Source: Przewalskia tangutica
Taxonomy: Eukaryota; Streptophyta; Magnoliopsida; Solanales; Solanaceae
Assembly: GCA_029844215.1 (NCBI GenBank)
Contig: CM056733.1
Location: 48,435,142 to 48,499,141, forward strand
Direction of reading: 5' to 3'
Length of the DNA: 64,000 nucleotides
Made by a program: the position numbers and the translations under genes. Each line of letters starts with the position of its first letter. Within the stretch, counting starts at the first letter, position 1. The notes below the pieces were generated by a model that was given only the letters and a program-made list of their open reading frames with translations, had not been told where the DNA came from and did not search any database. This document shows, piece after piece, positions 1-11,700 of this stretch.

Positions 1-109
1 ATACTTCTTGTTATTTCATGTTATCGTCTTATGTTCCGCTGATTACTCTGATGTTGTATCACTAGGGTGCCCGGGGTAAGGCACCACCACGCCCGATTCG
101 GTCGTGACA
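1..109 (+). repeat. E1 5' LTR, terminal 109 bp
   Basis: The 3' tail of an LTR, ending in CGTGACA at 109 directly before the primer binding site. It carries the family-wide LTR end: GTGCCCGGGGTAAGGCAC, an imperfect dyad, then a C/G-rich stretch and TCGTGACA. It matches 15158-15266 except for a few short differences next to C/G runs. Confidence 0.9.
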
Positions 110-113
110 AAAG

Positions 114-125
114 TGGTATCAGAGC
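114..125 (+). other. E1 primer binding site (tRNA-iMet)
   Basis: TGGTATCAGAGC four bases after the LTR end. It is complementary to the 3' end of plant initiator tRNA-Met, the usual minus-strand primer of this element group. This copy is intact; others in the window are altered at the CAG. Confidence 0.92.
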
Positions 126-313
126 GATTAATCCTCTGAAAGTGTCTACGCATCAGTATCCAAGAGTCTGATTATCGGTGTGTTGTGCACCACACCAATA
201 ATCCGGAGGCTATAGGATATTTAGGATTGGTTTCTATTCTTCTCACTCTGAGATCGTGCCTTAGAGTTGTGTTGTAAGTTGGACCCTCTAACGTATTTCT
301 TTCCCTTACCGTT

Positions 314-1091
314 ATGCCTCCGCGTAGGGCAAACCCGGGCCCAAGAGGGCAAGGCAGCCGAGGGAGCTGCGAGTAGAGTATAGAGGGTTACGAGGGCACA
401 GGCCCAACCATCACCTGAGTTAGGTGCTTCATTCGGGGAGTTATGCTACGTCACCACTTGCAGGTTTAGCACGGCGGCGATTCCTCTACCGCGCCATGAC
501 ATTTGAACCTTCGGCCCACGGCCGAACAGAGAATAGAGATTTCAAAGAAGCGACCCTGTTACTAGCTATGGATTTGGCTGCCAGAGTGTATACCGATGTA
601 CCGCGAGTCAAGATGACTATCTAAGAGAGGGTTGTACAAGAGTAATTCTTCAGTTAGGCTTGAGCATGGCCTGTGTACGGGCTTGTGCGCAGCAGGCCAA
701 GAAACGTAGAGATCGACGGGTTAACGAGGGACAGCAGAAGAGGGCCAGAACAGCAGGGTCCTTTGATAACTTTCGAGGCGACTCGCCTCACCAGCAGATT
801 GAATATGCACATCCACCAGTGCAGAGTGGTCCTCCACAGGGTTCAGGACGTTCGGGGTATGCAGGAGTTGGTCAGAACTCCAGAGTTTCCGGTTCACAGC
901 TACACGTAGGTTCCAGCCAGCCGGATTCAGTTTTCCCCAGTGTTCACAGTGTGACAGACGTCATCCCAGGGAATGTCGTCTTTTTAGTTGGTACTTGTTG
1001 TACCTGCGGCCGTCAGGGCCATGTGTCGAAAGGATGTCCTAGTAGGAGGACTCAGCCTTCAGGATCGGTGGGTAGTTCGTCATCTTCCTAA
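314..1091 (+). pseudogene. gag: E1 gag remnant with zinc knuckle
   Basis: An ATG at 314 opens MPPRRANPG, the family gag start, but the frame stops within about 20 codons. The central capsid region is largely missing: the sequence passes from the N-terminal part to a late capsid segment around 560-720 (GLSMACVRACAQQAKKRRD, compare E7). A frame from 660 to 1091 ends with a CCHC nucleocapsid knuckle at 999-1037 (C-TC-GRQG-H-VSKG-C, CX2CX4HX4C) and a Ser-rich tail. Gag would form the particle and bind element RNA. As it stands this cannot make a full Gag without frameshift correction; some shifts may be sequence error. Confidence 0.8.
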
Positions 1092-1139
1092 TCTAAGCCT
1101 TCGGGGTAGATTTTGATTAGAACGACTAAGGGGAGTGAA

Positions 1140-1930
1140 GCAGTAGATACAGGTATATCCTTAACCCTCTAGAGATCAGTATGTGTGATAAGATGAGTAT
1201 ATCGTAAGTGCTATGTTCTGATAGCAGTGTGTAAATTGTAATTAGAAATCTTGGTTAGTTAACCAAGTAAGATTTGGGGGATAGAGAAGGTGTGAGCCTT
1301 AGAGCTTTATACGTAGAGACCTTAGAGAAAAGGCCATCTCGAGTAAAGAAGTATTTTATGTTTGACCCTTGTCGGAGTGCATAGTGCACGTGAGCTATGT
1401 TTGTGGGATAAGTCCCTGAGTAGTGTGGAATGAAAGAGGGTAGTTGAGCTAAGAAGACCGCTAGGTTTTCGTAACGTGATTAGTGAGAGTTTTCCTTTGG
1501 GGAGCTAGCGTTTTGCGCGTTGCCGGGTCGGGTTGAGGCCACGTTGGGGACAGCCCGCGGCATGTATGGTGGTGGGGTCAGTTTGTGGTGGTCCCGCCTT
1601 GTGGTAGGGTCACGAGGGTGTTAGGCCCAAGTTTAGTTAACCAGCGTACGAGTTCGTGGATGCGTTCAACCAGTAGTCGGGCCGATGGGGCGGCCGTCGT
1701 GTTTTCGGTCGACCGTGTACTCGCATGTTGATATATCGTAAAGGTTGTAAGGTCGCACGGGTGCCTACCTTCACCTTATGGTAGACAGTGGGGCCCGTGT
1801 TACTGCTTTCTTTCTTTTCGAAAGTTTTACGAGCGGGGTTGGGAACTCGTGAGTCTCGAATCACATTCGCCTCGCCGGTGTTTGGATTTGATGGTAGTTG
1901 CAAGGATTGTTGTCTCTGTTGAAGGGTGTT
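1140..1930 (+). other. E1 non-coding module in place of pol
   Basis: About 0.8 kb without a credible coding frame, lying where protease, RT and RNase H should be. It starts near a shared ATATCCTTAAC motif and contains a block at 1522-1671 (GGTGGTCCCGCC, then GTGTTAGGCCCAAG, then GTTCGTGGATGCGTTC). The same block appears at the same relative place in E2, E4, E6 and E7. The arms at 1529-1536 and 1550-1557 can pair (CGGGTTGA with ACAGCCCG, one G-U, terminal mismatch). Function unknown. Confidence 0.6.
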
Positions 1931-1934
1931 TAAG

Positions 1935-2420
1935 CTACCATTTTAGTGTTCGGATGTCGCCTTATGAAGCCTTGTAGGGGCGGAAGTGTAAGTTGCCGGT
2001 CGATTGGTTCGATGTTGGCAAGGTTCAGATAGTTGGTTCAGGCTTGTTCCAACAGTCGTGGATAAGTGAAGCTTATCTAGAGGAGGTTTTTGGCAGCTCA
2101 GAGGAATCGTGCGGATTATCGGCGACGACGCTTAGAGTTCAGGTTGACGGTCGGTCTTCTTGAAGGTACCACCCCGGATAGGGTGTAAGAGGAAACTTAG
2201 CCTGAGTTACTGTGGGCCTTTTGAGTTCATGTGAGGGATAGGCCAGGTTGCCTATATGTTAGCATTTGCCGTCCGACTTAGGAGGCAGTGCGTCCAGTCT
2301 TTCGTGTTATGTTCGAGAAGGAAATCGGAGATCCATCCAGAGTGTTCCCAGTTAATGATGACCAAGTTGAAGATGATAACCCCGAGATTTGGAAACTGAA
2401 GCAGTGACAGAAATGTGGTA
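1935..2420 (+). pseudogene. E1 integrase C-terminal remnant
   Basis: From 1954 the frame reads MSPYEAL, a stop, then GRKCKLPVDWFDVGKVQ, the segment that follows the catalytic core in Tekay integrases (compare 29650-29730 in E5). Shifted frames continue to about 2400, where GDPSRVFPVNDDQVEDDN resembles the start of the post-integrase chromodomain-like tail. The DDE catalytic core and zinc finger are absent, so it is non-functional. Confidence 0.75.
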
Positions 2421-2777
2421 AGAGTTCGAGTGTACAAGAAGTGTACGACATCCTCTGGGATCGCATGCAGTCCGGTACCATTTGTTGGGTCGCCGGAGTG
2501 ACACTAGAACCTCGCGGCAAAGTGACAAAAGTGGGGAGAAGCGAGCATGTATGGCGAGCATTGATGTGATCATTTCTTTTGAAAAGAGAAGGTGCGAAGG
2601 AAGTATACTTTAGACCCCGGAGAGAGGTGTTTGTGGTGATGTTAGAGGTGTTTCCTCGTGGACTTGGATGTAAGTATTTTGCGCAAGTTGTTTCTGTGGC
2701 CATGTGTGGTAGGATTGTTTCGTAAGTATAGTAGTGAAGACTATACTGGCGCACGTTTGTTTTGAGACTTAGAAGGA
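2421..2777 (+). other. E1 3' untranslated region
   Basis: A stretch between the integrase remnant and the pre-PPT hairpin. A collinear counterpart lies in E7 (about 47640-47990, minus strand). Open frames on the opposite strand here are not shared with homology to anything I recognise; I see no gene. Confidence 0.5.
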
Positions 2778-2811
2778 ACATTCGGGACGAATGTTTCTAA
2801 GGAGGGGAGAA
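2778..2811 (+). other. E1 pre-PPT hairpin and polypurine tract
   Basis: ACATTCGGGACGAATGT at 2778-2794 is a perfect 7-bp stem with a 3-nt loop. AAGGAGGGGAGAA at 2799-2811 is the polypurine tract priming plus-strand DNA synthesis, ending directly at the TG of the 3' LTR. Confidence 0.88.
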
Positions 2812-3089
2812 TGTTATACCCCGTATTTCCAGAGTATGTACGTAAGGACGTACGTAGAAAAGTTTGGACTTTAAAGTGGCTTGGCCGATTTATTTTTGTT
2901 CACAACACCCGGTTAGAGTCGTTTTTCGACGAAACGTTTTATACAACTTGCGAAGGGAAAATTCCGGCTATATCATTTTTAATTTTTGCGGATTTTTCCG
3001 AGAGACGAAATGTTTTGGACCAACGAGAGGGCAACACTTGGCACCCTCTCATTGGTGGGCATGTGGGGCGGCTTGGACGAAATGGGTGA
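2812..3089 (+). repeat. E1 3' LTR, first part (alpha family)
   Basis: Starts TGTTATACCCCGTATTTCC right after the polypurine tract. It matches the first ~280 bp of the LTR at 54587 and the minus-strand LTR starts of E7. It is interrupted after GGTGA (3085-3089), the target duplicated by E2, and resumes at 12032. Confidence 0.88.
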
Positions 3090-6000
3090 TGTTATACCCC
3101 GTAGTTCCAGGGTATGTATGCGAGGACATACGTACGAGAATACGACAGAAATATTGGAAAGAAAGGAAGATGTGATTTTTTTCGACGGAAAAGTTTCCGG
3201 TTTTTGTGAAGAAAAAGGTTCGTTAATGGGAATTGGATTCCCAGATTTGGTATTTGAACTTCTGATTATATTAGAATTTTGAGATTTTATTTTCTGAATG
3301 GCCACGTGGCCCCACGGAGAAATTTACGGTTTGGGCCCGCTTTGTTTTTGAGGTTTCCGCTTTTTGGATATTTTCAAGACGTAATATTTTGATTTAATCG
3401 TGGGCACACGTGTCACCCCTTGTGTGGCCATGTGGTAGAATGGTGTGACAAGTGGCTAGCCACTTGTCACCTACTCACCTTGACCGAAATGGCCTTACAC
3501 TTGGCACCCAATTTCGTTGGCCATGTGGTGTGGTGGGACCCACACACACATGGCCCAATATTGGCCATACACTTAGATGGATCTTGACCCTCCATTGTTC
3601 TATAAATAGACCCCTTGGTTGATGAATAAGTTCATCTCACTTGAAAGCTTCCAAGAGCAAAATACTTCCCTCCCTTTGTATTGGTTTCGTCCCACCCCTC
3701 CCCCCTTGTGTAGAATACTTGGTGTATTGTGGTATAATTCCAAATACACTAGCCTAGTATCCCTAGTAGTATTCCAAAGTTGTTTAAATACTAGGAGCCC
3801 GGAAATCCTACTTTATTCCGAAAGTCGCAAAATGAAACCCTAGAAAAACCTTCATAGCTTGGTTGAAGTGTTTAGAGAAGTTGTTTAGAAACTTCTAAGG
3901 GTCGCTTGGAGCGGGTTGGAGCGTAAGGACTTGGAGCTAAACGTTGCTCAGGATCGACATTTAATCTTGGATAATTTTGGGCTTATCGAGGTAATGATTT
4001 ATGCCCCCCCCCCTATTGTAATTGGATATTACATGTTGTAGTAATGTATAGTTGAGTATACTATATTTAGAATGAGTATTGAACTGTATTTACATAGGGC
4101 TGTATTTACATAGGGTTGTATTTACAGTAGACTGTTGTATTATTGTGAAGCAGATTTGAACACGTCCGGTTAGACGTGTAATCCCCTGGGAGTTATTGGC
4201 CTGGTAGCGGGCCTTGTTAGGGGAGGAGATTTATGTGATTTCGGGAGGTGCCGAATTTTCTCAGAAAATGGAACCGTGTGTTTAGAAGTTAATAGACGTT
4301 TGTGGCCTATATAGGTGGAAGTACTACGAGTAGCTTATTCTACTTGATGAGTGGAAAAGGCTAGCAGGGTTACAGTACTCTGGAGCGTTTTGCTTATTGT
4401 CGATAATCGTCGCGAGGTATGTGAACCTCTTCCTATCCTTTCTAGCATGATGTTTTGTAAACTATGTAGTACGGTAGACGTACATGTGCTAAGTGTTTTG
4501 GTTGGTTTAAACATAGGGTGTTATAATAGCTTTATGGGAAGTTAGTTATAACGACTTTATGTAGGTAAAAGAATGGTTTATTGATTCTGAAAGTTAAGAG
4601 ACTTGATCTTCAAAGATAAGAGACTTGACTTATAGACGACTTGATTTTGAAAGTTAAGAGACTTGATCTTCAAAGATAAGAGACTTGACTTATAACGACT
4701 TGTTTTCGGAAAAAGATAAGTAACTTGATTTTAAGTATAGGTTACTTATTTTGAAAAGAGTACATTATTTGGGTTTTAAAAGAATACTTATTGTTGTTTT
4801 AAAAGGAAAGAGACTTGTAGAATTGAAGAGTTTTTGGTTTAGAACATAAAGTGTTATAACAACTTTATGGGAAGTTAGTTATAACGACTTTATGAAAACA
4901 AAGGAATGGTTTTATCATTGGTTTTAAAATGGTAATTTGACTTTAAAGGAGAAGTGTTTTGGTCTAAAAGGAAGGCATGTTATTGTCTTAATTTGGTTTA
5001 AAAAGGAAAGTCCGACGTTGTTTTGGTTTAATTAAAATATTAGTCACTTTATTTTCTTATACTACGTATTGTGTGACTTTTGTGAAAGTAACGTATCTTT
5101 TAAAGAGTTAATGTATAAAGTACTTTGGGGATAAAAACCCGATCTTGTTAATCATATAGTAGAAAGTACCTTGTGTGTATAACTTGATTGTGTTGGTTTG
5201 TGATAGCCTTGTAATACTTTCTTGTTGATTTGTTAAGTAAACATGCTAGGATGTTACGTGTGTTAGTATCTTGTGATGTTTGTGTAAAGGGGTTTCCGAT
5301 CGCGCTTAAGTTGTTTAACTATCACGTTATGTTGGTATTATACCGCTCACCTTGACATGTTTCCGAGGTTGTCGCCTCCGATGCGGGTAGACTCAGCGAT
5401 GCAGGACCATGATTCGAGAATACCTCACGCGGTCCAGGGACCTATGCGAGCTACGAGTTCCGTGTTAGTGCGCGCCTTTATGGTCATGCGGTTCATGTGG
5501 CCACGCGATCGCGAGTCCAGCGGATACAGGGAGTAGCTACCTCGATGCGGGTTATACCTCACGCGCCTATGAGGTTGGCCTACGCGAGTCGCGAGAGTTC
5601 CGTGGCTAGACGCGCACATTGATATCTGCGCGTGTGACCGGCTTTGATATTGTGACGGTCTAGATATATCTAATGATTGTGTTTATGACGTTGTTAGTTC
5701 TATGGGTTTTAGTAGTCGGCTATGCCTTCTTACTTACCCTGCGATTTTATTATGACACAGCGGACCCGTGTTCATGTGTACTCTGAATGTTTTATATCAT
5801 GGATCGCCGGTGGCGGAAGGTATTCCACGGGCAGGAGAGATGTTGTGGTCGTGAGACCCATTGTTATATTTCAGTAATGACTTTGAGTTCATGAGTCACT
5901 GACTTAACATGACTATTTATGTATCAGGATCGTAGTTTGGTTATCATACATGTCTCCCGCTTTATATAGACTATTATGATTTCATTTACGCGATTTTTAC

Positions 6001-6445
6001 AAGTTTCACATACTTGGTACTGTTGTCTTGACTCTCTTCTGGCCGCGTTCATGCCGCAGTAGAGGTACATCGGTTGTGGATCCGCGCCTAGGATCACAGT
6101 CAGACTTTTGGGAAGCTCCGTTTCTCCGAGGCTTGTCTTTGGTATAGTCCTGCCGTGTAGTTACTTGTACATTCGTGGTATGGCGACCCCGTCCGTCATA
6201 GTTATTGTTACATTCTTAGAGGTCTGTAGTACTGTTGTGGGCAGGGTTGTAAAAGGATTTAACTGTTCAGGTTGATATATATATGTATATATTTCAGGAA
6301 GGTGACCGTTTTGGTTAGCCTAGTTCATGCTTTATGACTTGTCTCATGTTTTAGTTTTTTTATTTCAGCTGATTTTCTCTGATGTTGTATCACTATGGTG
6401 CCCGGTGTAAGGCACCAGTCACGGGCCCGGGATCGGGTCGTGACA
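3090..6445 (+). repeat. E2 5' LTR (beta family)
   Basis: TG...CA bounded. It holds a TATA box at 3601, a downstream dyad, AT-rich middle sequence with two ~55-bp repeats at about 4586-4700 (GAAAGTTAAGAGACTTGATC twice), a GC-rich ATGCGG patch at 5380-5620 and the common dyad-rich 3' end. The last ~1.4 kb is very similar to the end of the E1 LTR (from about 13880), while the first ~1.5 kb is not, so this LTR is a mosaic. Confidence 0.92.
3601..3843 (+). promoter_or_regulatory. E2 5' LTR promoter: TATA box, dyad, leader ORF
   Basis: TATAAATA at 3601 is the likely core promoter. At 3621-3636 GATGAATAAGTTCATC is a 6-bp stem with a 4-nt loop, where transcription or the R region should begin. It contains the ATG (3622) of a 73-codon frame (74 codons when counted from the TTG at 3619) ending at 3843. 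The same frame occurs in the other beta LTRs (9250-9474 and 62098-62322 minus) with one residue difference between the copies. It has no recognisable domain; LTR identity alone could explain its conservation. Confidence 0.6.
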
Positions 6446-6449
6446 AAAG

Positions 6450-6460
6450 TGGTATCGAGC
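6450..6460 (+). other. E2 primer binding site, altered
   Basis: TGGTATCGAGC, four bases after the LTR end. Relative to TGGTATCAGAGC the CAG has become CG. Either a real lesion or a consensus error; E5 shows the same form. Confidence 0.8.
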
Positions 6461-6650
6461 GATTAGTCCTCTGAAAGTGTCTACGCATCGCGTCTAGTAG
6501 AGTATTGATTATCGGTGTGTTGTGCACCACATCTATAATCAGGAGGCTGCAGGACATTTAGGATTGGTTTCCATTCTTCTCATTCTGAGATCGTGCCTTA
6601 GAGCTGTGTTGTAAGTTGGACTCCCTCTGGCGTATTCTTATGTACCCGTT

Positions 6651-7330
6651 ATGCCTCCGCGCAAGGCAACCAGGGCCCAGATGGGCAAGGCGCAGAGGAG
6701 CTACGAGTTGAACACGAGAGGGTTACGAGGGCACGAGCCCGGTTCTTACCGAGATAGTACTTGACGACGAGTTTTTATGATGCCGCTAGCCCAATGAGTT
6801 AGAGCGGCAGCTTTCTATCGAGGCCACGATACCGAGCCTCAGCCCACGGCCGTGAGCCGAGGATATGAATTCAAGGTGATAGCCCGATTACTAGCTAGGC
6901 TAGTGGCCGAATGAGGACGACGGAGCCGGTGGTTCCGGCAGACGATGATTCCCTAGATCCGATAGTCCGAGACTTAGGGATTTCTTGAGTTGCGATTCGC
7001 GAATTCTATGGATAGAGGCGAGGATGATCCTCGTGTGTCGTACTTGTTGGGAGATTGTTATACCCGTGGCCGCTGCCATGTGATGGGAGGATGTCCGGTA
7101 GGAGGTTACCGGAGGATGACTCACCGCCGGTCGATCGCGGTTCATTGTTCGGGAGAAGGGGTGTTAGTCGATGAGGTCACCCCTACCTCGTTCGGCCATA
7201 GTAGTAGACTCCATTATGAGGAGTGTCGTCGCTGCCGACAACTTTTGTGTTTGCGCCAATAGGGCAATTTGGTGAGAGTTTGTCCGACCAGGTAGCACAG
7301 ACAGAGCCTCACCTTCGGGATCGATGGTGG
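6651..7330 (+). pseudogene. gag: E2 gag remnant
   Basis: The ATG at 6651 begins MPPRKATRAQMGKAQRSYE, the family Gag N-terminus, followed by frameshifts. The capsid core is reduced. A degraded zinc knuckle lies at 7056-7094, where the second Cys is read as Arg and the expected Gly before His as Cys. No continuous frame links the parts, so this is a broken gene. Position after the PBS and before the non-coding module matches E1, E6 and E7. Confidence 0.72.
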
Positions 7331-7409
7331 TTCAACGCCTTATATAGCTAGGCGCCTGCAGTGCGTGATTATGATTAGAACGGCAAAGGAAAGTGAGGCG
7401 GAGTTGCGA

Positions 7410-8180
7410 GATATCTTTATCCCTTAGGAGATTTTGTTTATGATATTATGGTGGTACATGTTAGGTGCTATGTACGGATAGCATTGTGTTAAGTGTGAAT
7501 TAGAAAACATGGTTAGTTGAAAGGATAAGTATGGGGTCATGGAAGGTGTGAACCTTAGAATAGTACACGTTGAGACCTTAGATGTAAGCGCCGTCTTGAG
7601 AAAAGGATTTTACGGTTAATCTTTGTAAACACTTGGTATGCGTGAAATGTTTTGAGGGATATTTTCCTTGGGATGTGTAAGGTGAAAGTGGTAGCTTTCA
7701 TGACTTGGACAGGTAAGATTGTTCCGTATCGGGGAACAAGAGTTTGGTGCGATTATGGGTCGGGTTGAGGACCGTTCGCGGGTCAACCCGGCCGAAAGGA
7801 GATGTGGTCAATTTGTGGTGGTCCCGCTTTGTGATAGGATTACGAGGGTGTTAGGTCCAAGGTTAGTTAACCATCGTACGAGTTCGAGGATGCGTTCGAC
7901 CGAGTCGCCGATGAGGTCACCCATCTCGCCTTTCGTGCAGACTATTTACTCGGCGGAGGGTGGCGATATGTTATATATCGGGAAGGTTGTAAGCGTCGCA
8001 CGGATTCCTACTTTTATGACAGCTGGAGCCCAATTTTTCTGGCTATGTCTTTTGTGTCAAGGTGTTACGAGGCGGGGTTGGAACTCAGTGAGTCTCGATT
8101 GCATTCACCCTCTGGCCGAGAAGAACATCGCGTTTACCCGAATAGTTAAGAATAGGTTGCGGTCGATGTTTTGATTTCAG
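7410..8180 (+). other. E2 non-coding module in place of pol
   Basis: Starts near ATATCTTTATCCC and carries the shared block at 7756-7902. Arms CGGGTTGA (7761-7768) and TCAACCCG (7783-7790) form a perfect 8-bp stem with a 14-nt loop. The 151-codon frame across 7719-8174 resembles no protease or RT segment and is not kept in the other copies. Confidence 0.62.
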
Positions 8181-8194
8181 GGTAGCCGTGAGGA

Positions 8195-8460
8195 TTGTGT
8201 GCCTCTTGGGTAAGTGAGTTTTATGATAGCTACTTTACAAGATTCGATTGGCCTTATGAAGCCTTGTATAGGCGGAAGTGTAGGTTGCCGATCGATCGTT
8301 CAAGGTTGGCGCGTTCAGATAGTTGGTCCCTACTTGTTTCACCAGATGTGGATAGGGTGAAGCTTATCCGAGGAAATTGTTAGCACTCGAGTCAGCGAAG
8401 CGTGGTACGTTTATTAGGAGGAGTTCGAGTTACGAGGAGGGTACGGCGAGTAAGGAAGAA
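8195..8460 (+). pseudogene. E2 integrase C-terminal scrap
   Basis: The frame 8195-8383 contains WPYEALYRRKCRLPID and VDRVKLIRG, matching the integrase C-terminal region seen in E5 at 29650-29790. Upstream catalytic residues are absent. Confidence 0.75.
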
Positions 8461-8680
8461 GTGAACATATGTTATGAGAACTGGTGGTCATTCTGTTGTG
8501 AAGATGAAGGAGTATCGTTTGATCATGGGTGAGAGCTTTTGAGATGATTGAGGTGATTCCTCGTTAGCATGAAATGGAGTTTTGCGCACATGTTATATTC
8601 CGCCATCGTGGCATGATCGGTTTTGAAAGTGTAGTAGTGGAGACTACACCGGCATATGTATGGTTAGAGACTTAGAAGGA
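8461..8680 (+). other. E2 3' untranslated stretch
   Basis: Between the integrase scrap and the pre-PPT hairpin; similar in position to the longer E1 segment. No gene visible. Confidence 0.45.
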
Positions 8681-8714
8681 ACATTCGGGACGAATGGTTC
8701 TCAGGGGGGCAGAA
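8681..8714 (+). other. E2 pre-PPT hairpin and polypurine tract
   Basis: ACATTCGGGACGAATGG (8681-8697) is the shared hairpin with one terminal mismatch. AGGGGGGCAGAA (8703-8714) is the polypurine tract, unusual in having one C, just before the LTR. Confidence 0.82.
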
Positions 8715-11700
8715 TGTTATACCCCGTAGTTCCAGGGTATGTATGCGAGGACATACGTACGAGAATACGAAATATTGGAAAGAAAGGAAGATGTGATTTT
8801 TTTTCGACGGAAAAGTTTCCGGTTTTTGTGAAGAAAAAGGTTCGTTAATGGGAATTGGATTCCCAGATTTGGTATTTGAACTTCTCGGATTATATTAGAA
8901 TTTTGAGATTTTATTTTCTGAATGGCCACGTGGGCCCACGGAGAAATTTACGTTTTGTGGGGCCCGCTTTGTTTTTGAGGTTTCCGCTTTTTGGATATTT
9001 TCTAAGACGTAATATTTTGATTTAATCGGGCGACACGTGTCACCCCCCTTGTGTGGCCATGTGGGCCGAAATGGTGTGACAAGTGGCTAGCCACTTGTCA
9101 CCTACTCACCTTGGCCGAAATGGCCTTACACTTGGCACCCAATTTCGTTGGCCATGTGGTGTGGTGGGACCCACACACACATGGCCCAATCTTGGCCATA
9201 CACTTAGATGGATCTTGACCCTCCATTGTTCTATAAATAGACCCCTTGGTTGATGAATAAGTTCATCTCACTTGAAAGCTTCCAAGAGCAAAATACTTCC
9301 CTCCCTTTGTATTGGTTTCGTCCCACCCCTCCCCCCTTGTGTAGAATACTTGGTGTATTGTGGTATAATTCCAAATACACTAGCCTAGTATCCGTAGTAG
9401 TATTCCAAAGTTGTTTAAATACTAGGAGCCCGGAAATCCTACTTTATTCCGAAAGTCGCAAAATGAAACCCTAGAAAAACCTTCATAGCTTGGTTGAAGT
9501 GTTTAGAGAAGTTGTTTAGAAACTTCTAAGGGTCGCTGAGCGGGTTGAGCGTAAGGACTTGGAGCTAAACGTTGCTCAGGATCGACATTTAATCTTGGAT
9601 AATTTTGGGCTTATCGAGGTAATGATTTATGCCCCCCCCCCTATTGTAATTGGATATTACATGTTGTAGTAATGTATAGTTGAGTATACTATATTTAGAA
9701 TGAGTATTGAACTGTATTTACATGAAATTGTATTTACTGATGATTGTATTATTGTGAAGCGATTTGAACACGCCCGTTAGGCGTGTAATCCCCGAGTTAT
9801 CGCACAGTAGCGCCTTGTTAGGGAGGAGATTTATGTGATTTCGGGGAGGTGTCGCGAATTTTCGTAGAAAATGGAACCGTGTGTTTAGAAGTTAATAGAC
9901 GTTTGTGGCCTATATAGGTGGAAGTACTACGAGTAACGATTCTACTTGATGAGTGGAAAAGGCTAGCAGGTTACGATCGCGGAGCGCTTTGCTTATTGTC
10001 GATAATCGTCGCGAGGTATGTGAACCTCTTCCTATCCTTTCTAGCATGATGTTTTGTAAACTATGTAGTACGGTAGACGCGTACATGTGCTAAGTGTTTT
10101 GGTTGGTTTAAACATAGGGTGTTATAATAGCTTTATGGGAAGTTAGTTATAACGACTTTATGTAGGTAAAAGAATGGTTTATTGATTACGAAAGTTAAGA
10201 GACTTGATCTTCAAAGATAAGAGACTTGACTTATAGGCGACTTGATTTTGAAAGTTAAGAGACTTGATCTTCAAAGATAAGAGACTTGACTTATAACGAC
10301 TTGTTTTCGGAAAAGAGAAGTAACTTGATTTTAAGTATAGGTTACTTATTTTGAAAAGAGTACATTATTTGGGTTTTAAAAGAATACTTATTGTTGTTTT
10401 AAAAGGAAAGAGACTTGTAGAATTGAAGAGTTTTGGTTTAGAACATAAAGTGTTATAACGACTTTATGGGAAGTTAGTTATAACGACTTTATGAAAACAA
10501 AGGAATGGTTTTATCATTGGTTTTAAATGGTAATTTGACTTTAAAGGGAGAAGTGTTTTGGTCTAAAAGGAAGGCATGTTATTGTCTTAATTTGGTTTAA
10601 AAGGAAAGTCCGGCGTTGTTTTGGTTTAATTAAAATATTAGTCACTTTATTTTTTTATACTACGTATTGTGTGACTTTTGTGAAAGTAACGATCTTTTAA
10701 AGAGTTAATGTATAAATACTTTGGGGATAAAACCCGATCTTGTTAATCATATAGTAGAAAGTACCTTGTGTATAACTTGAGTGTGTTGGTTTGTGATAGC
10801 CTTGTAATACTTTTTTGTTGATTTGTTAAGTAAACATGCTAGGATGCTACTTGTGTTAGTATCTTGTGATGTTTGTGTAAAGGGGTTTCCATCGCGCTTA
10901 AGTTGTTTAACTATCGTTATGTTGGTATTGTACCGCCACCTTGACATGTTTCCGAGGTTGGCGCCTCCGACGCGGTAGACTCGGCGATGCAGGACCATGA
11001 TTCGAGAATACCTCATGCGGGTCCAGGGACCTATGCGAGCTACGAGTTCCGTGTTAGTGCGCGCTTTATGGTCACGCGGTACATGTGGCCATGCGGATCG
11101 CGAGTCCAGCGGATGCCGGGAGTAGCTACCGATGCGGGTTATACCTCATGCGGCCTATGAGGTTGGCCTACGCGGAGTCGCGAGGAGTTCCGTGGCTAGA
11201 CGCGCACATTGATATCGCGGCGTGTGACCGGCTTTGATCATGTGACGGTCTAGACATATCTCATGATACGCTTTATGACCTTGTTAGTACTATGGGTGTT
11301 AGTAGTCGGCTATGCCTTCGCATTACCTCAGACGGTTTTATTATGACACAGTGGGACCCGTGTTCATGTACTCTTGAATGTTTTATATCATGGATCACGG
11401 CGGTGAGGAAGGTATTCCACGCATGAGTGATATTGTGGGCGTGAGACCCATTGTTATATTTGAGTAATGACTTTGAGGCATGAGTCCACGACTTGACATG
11501 ACTATTTATGTATTGTGGATCGTAGTTTGGTTATCATACATGTCTCCCGCTTTATATAGACTATTATGATTTCATTTACGTATTTTTACAAGTTTCACAT
11601 ACTTGGTACTGTTAGATCGACCTCCTTGGCCGCTCACGCCGCCGCAGTAGAGGTACATCGGTTGTGGATCCGCGCCTTAGGATCACAGTCAGCTTTTGGG

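Noticed and set aside
2278..2781. 167-codon minus-strand frame
   Set aside because: It lies antisense to the E1 integrase remnant and 3' region; the same region in E7 does not keep a matching frame.
7719..8174. 151-codon frame in E2 as a possible new protein
   Set aside because: It spans the shared non-coding block, is broken in E1, E4, E6 and E7, and has no domain signature.
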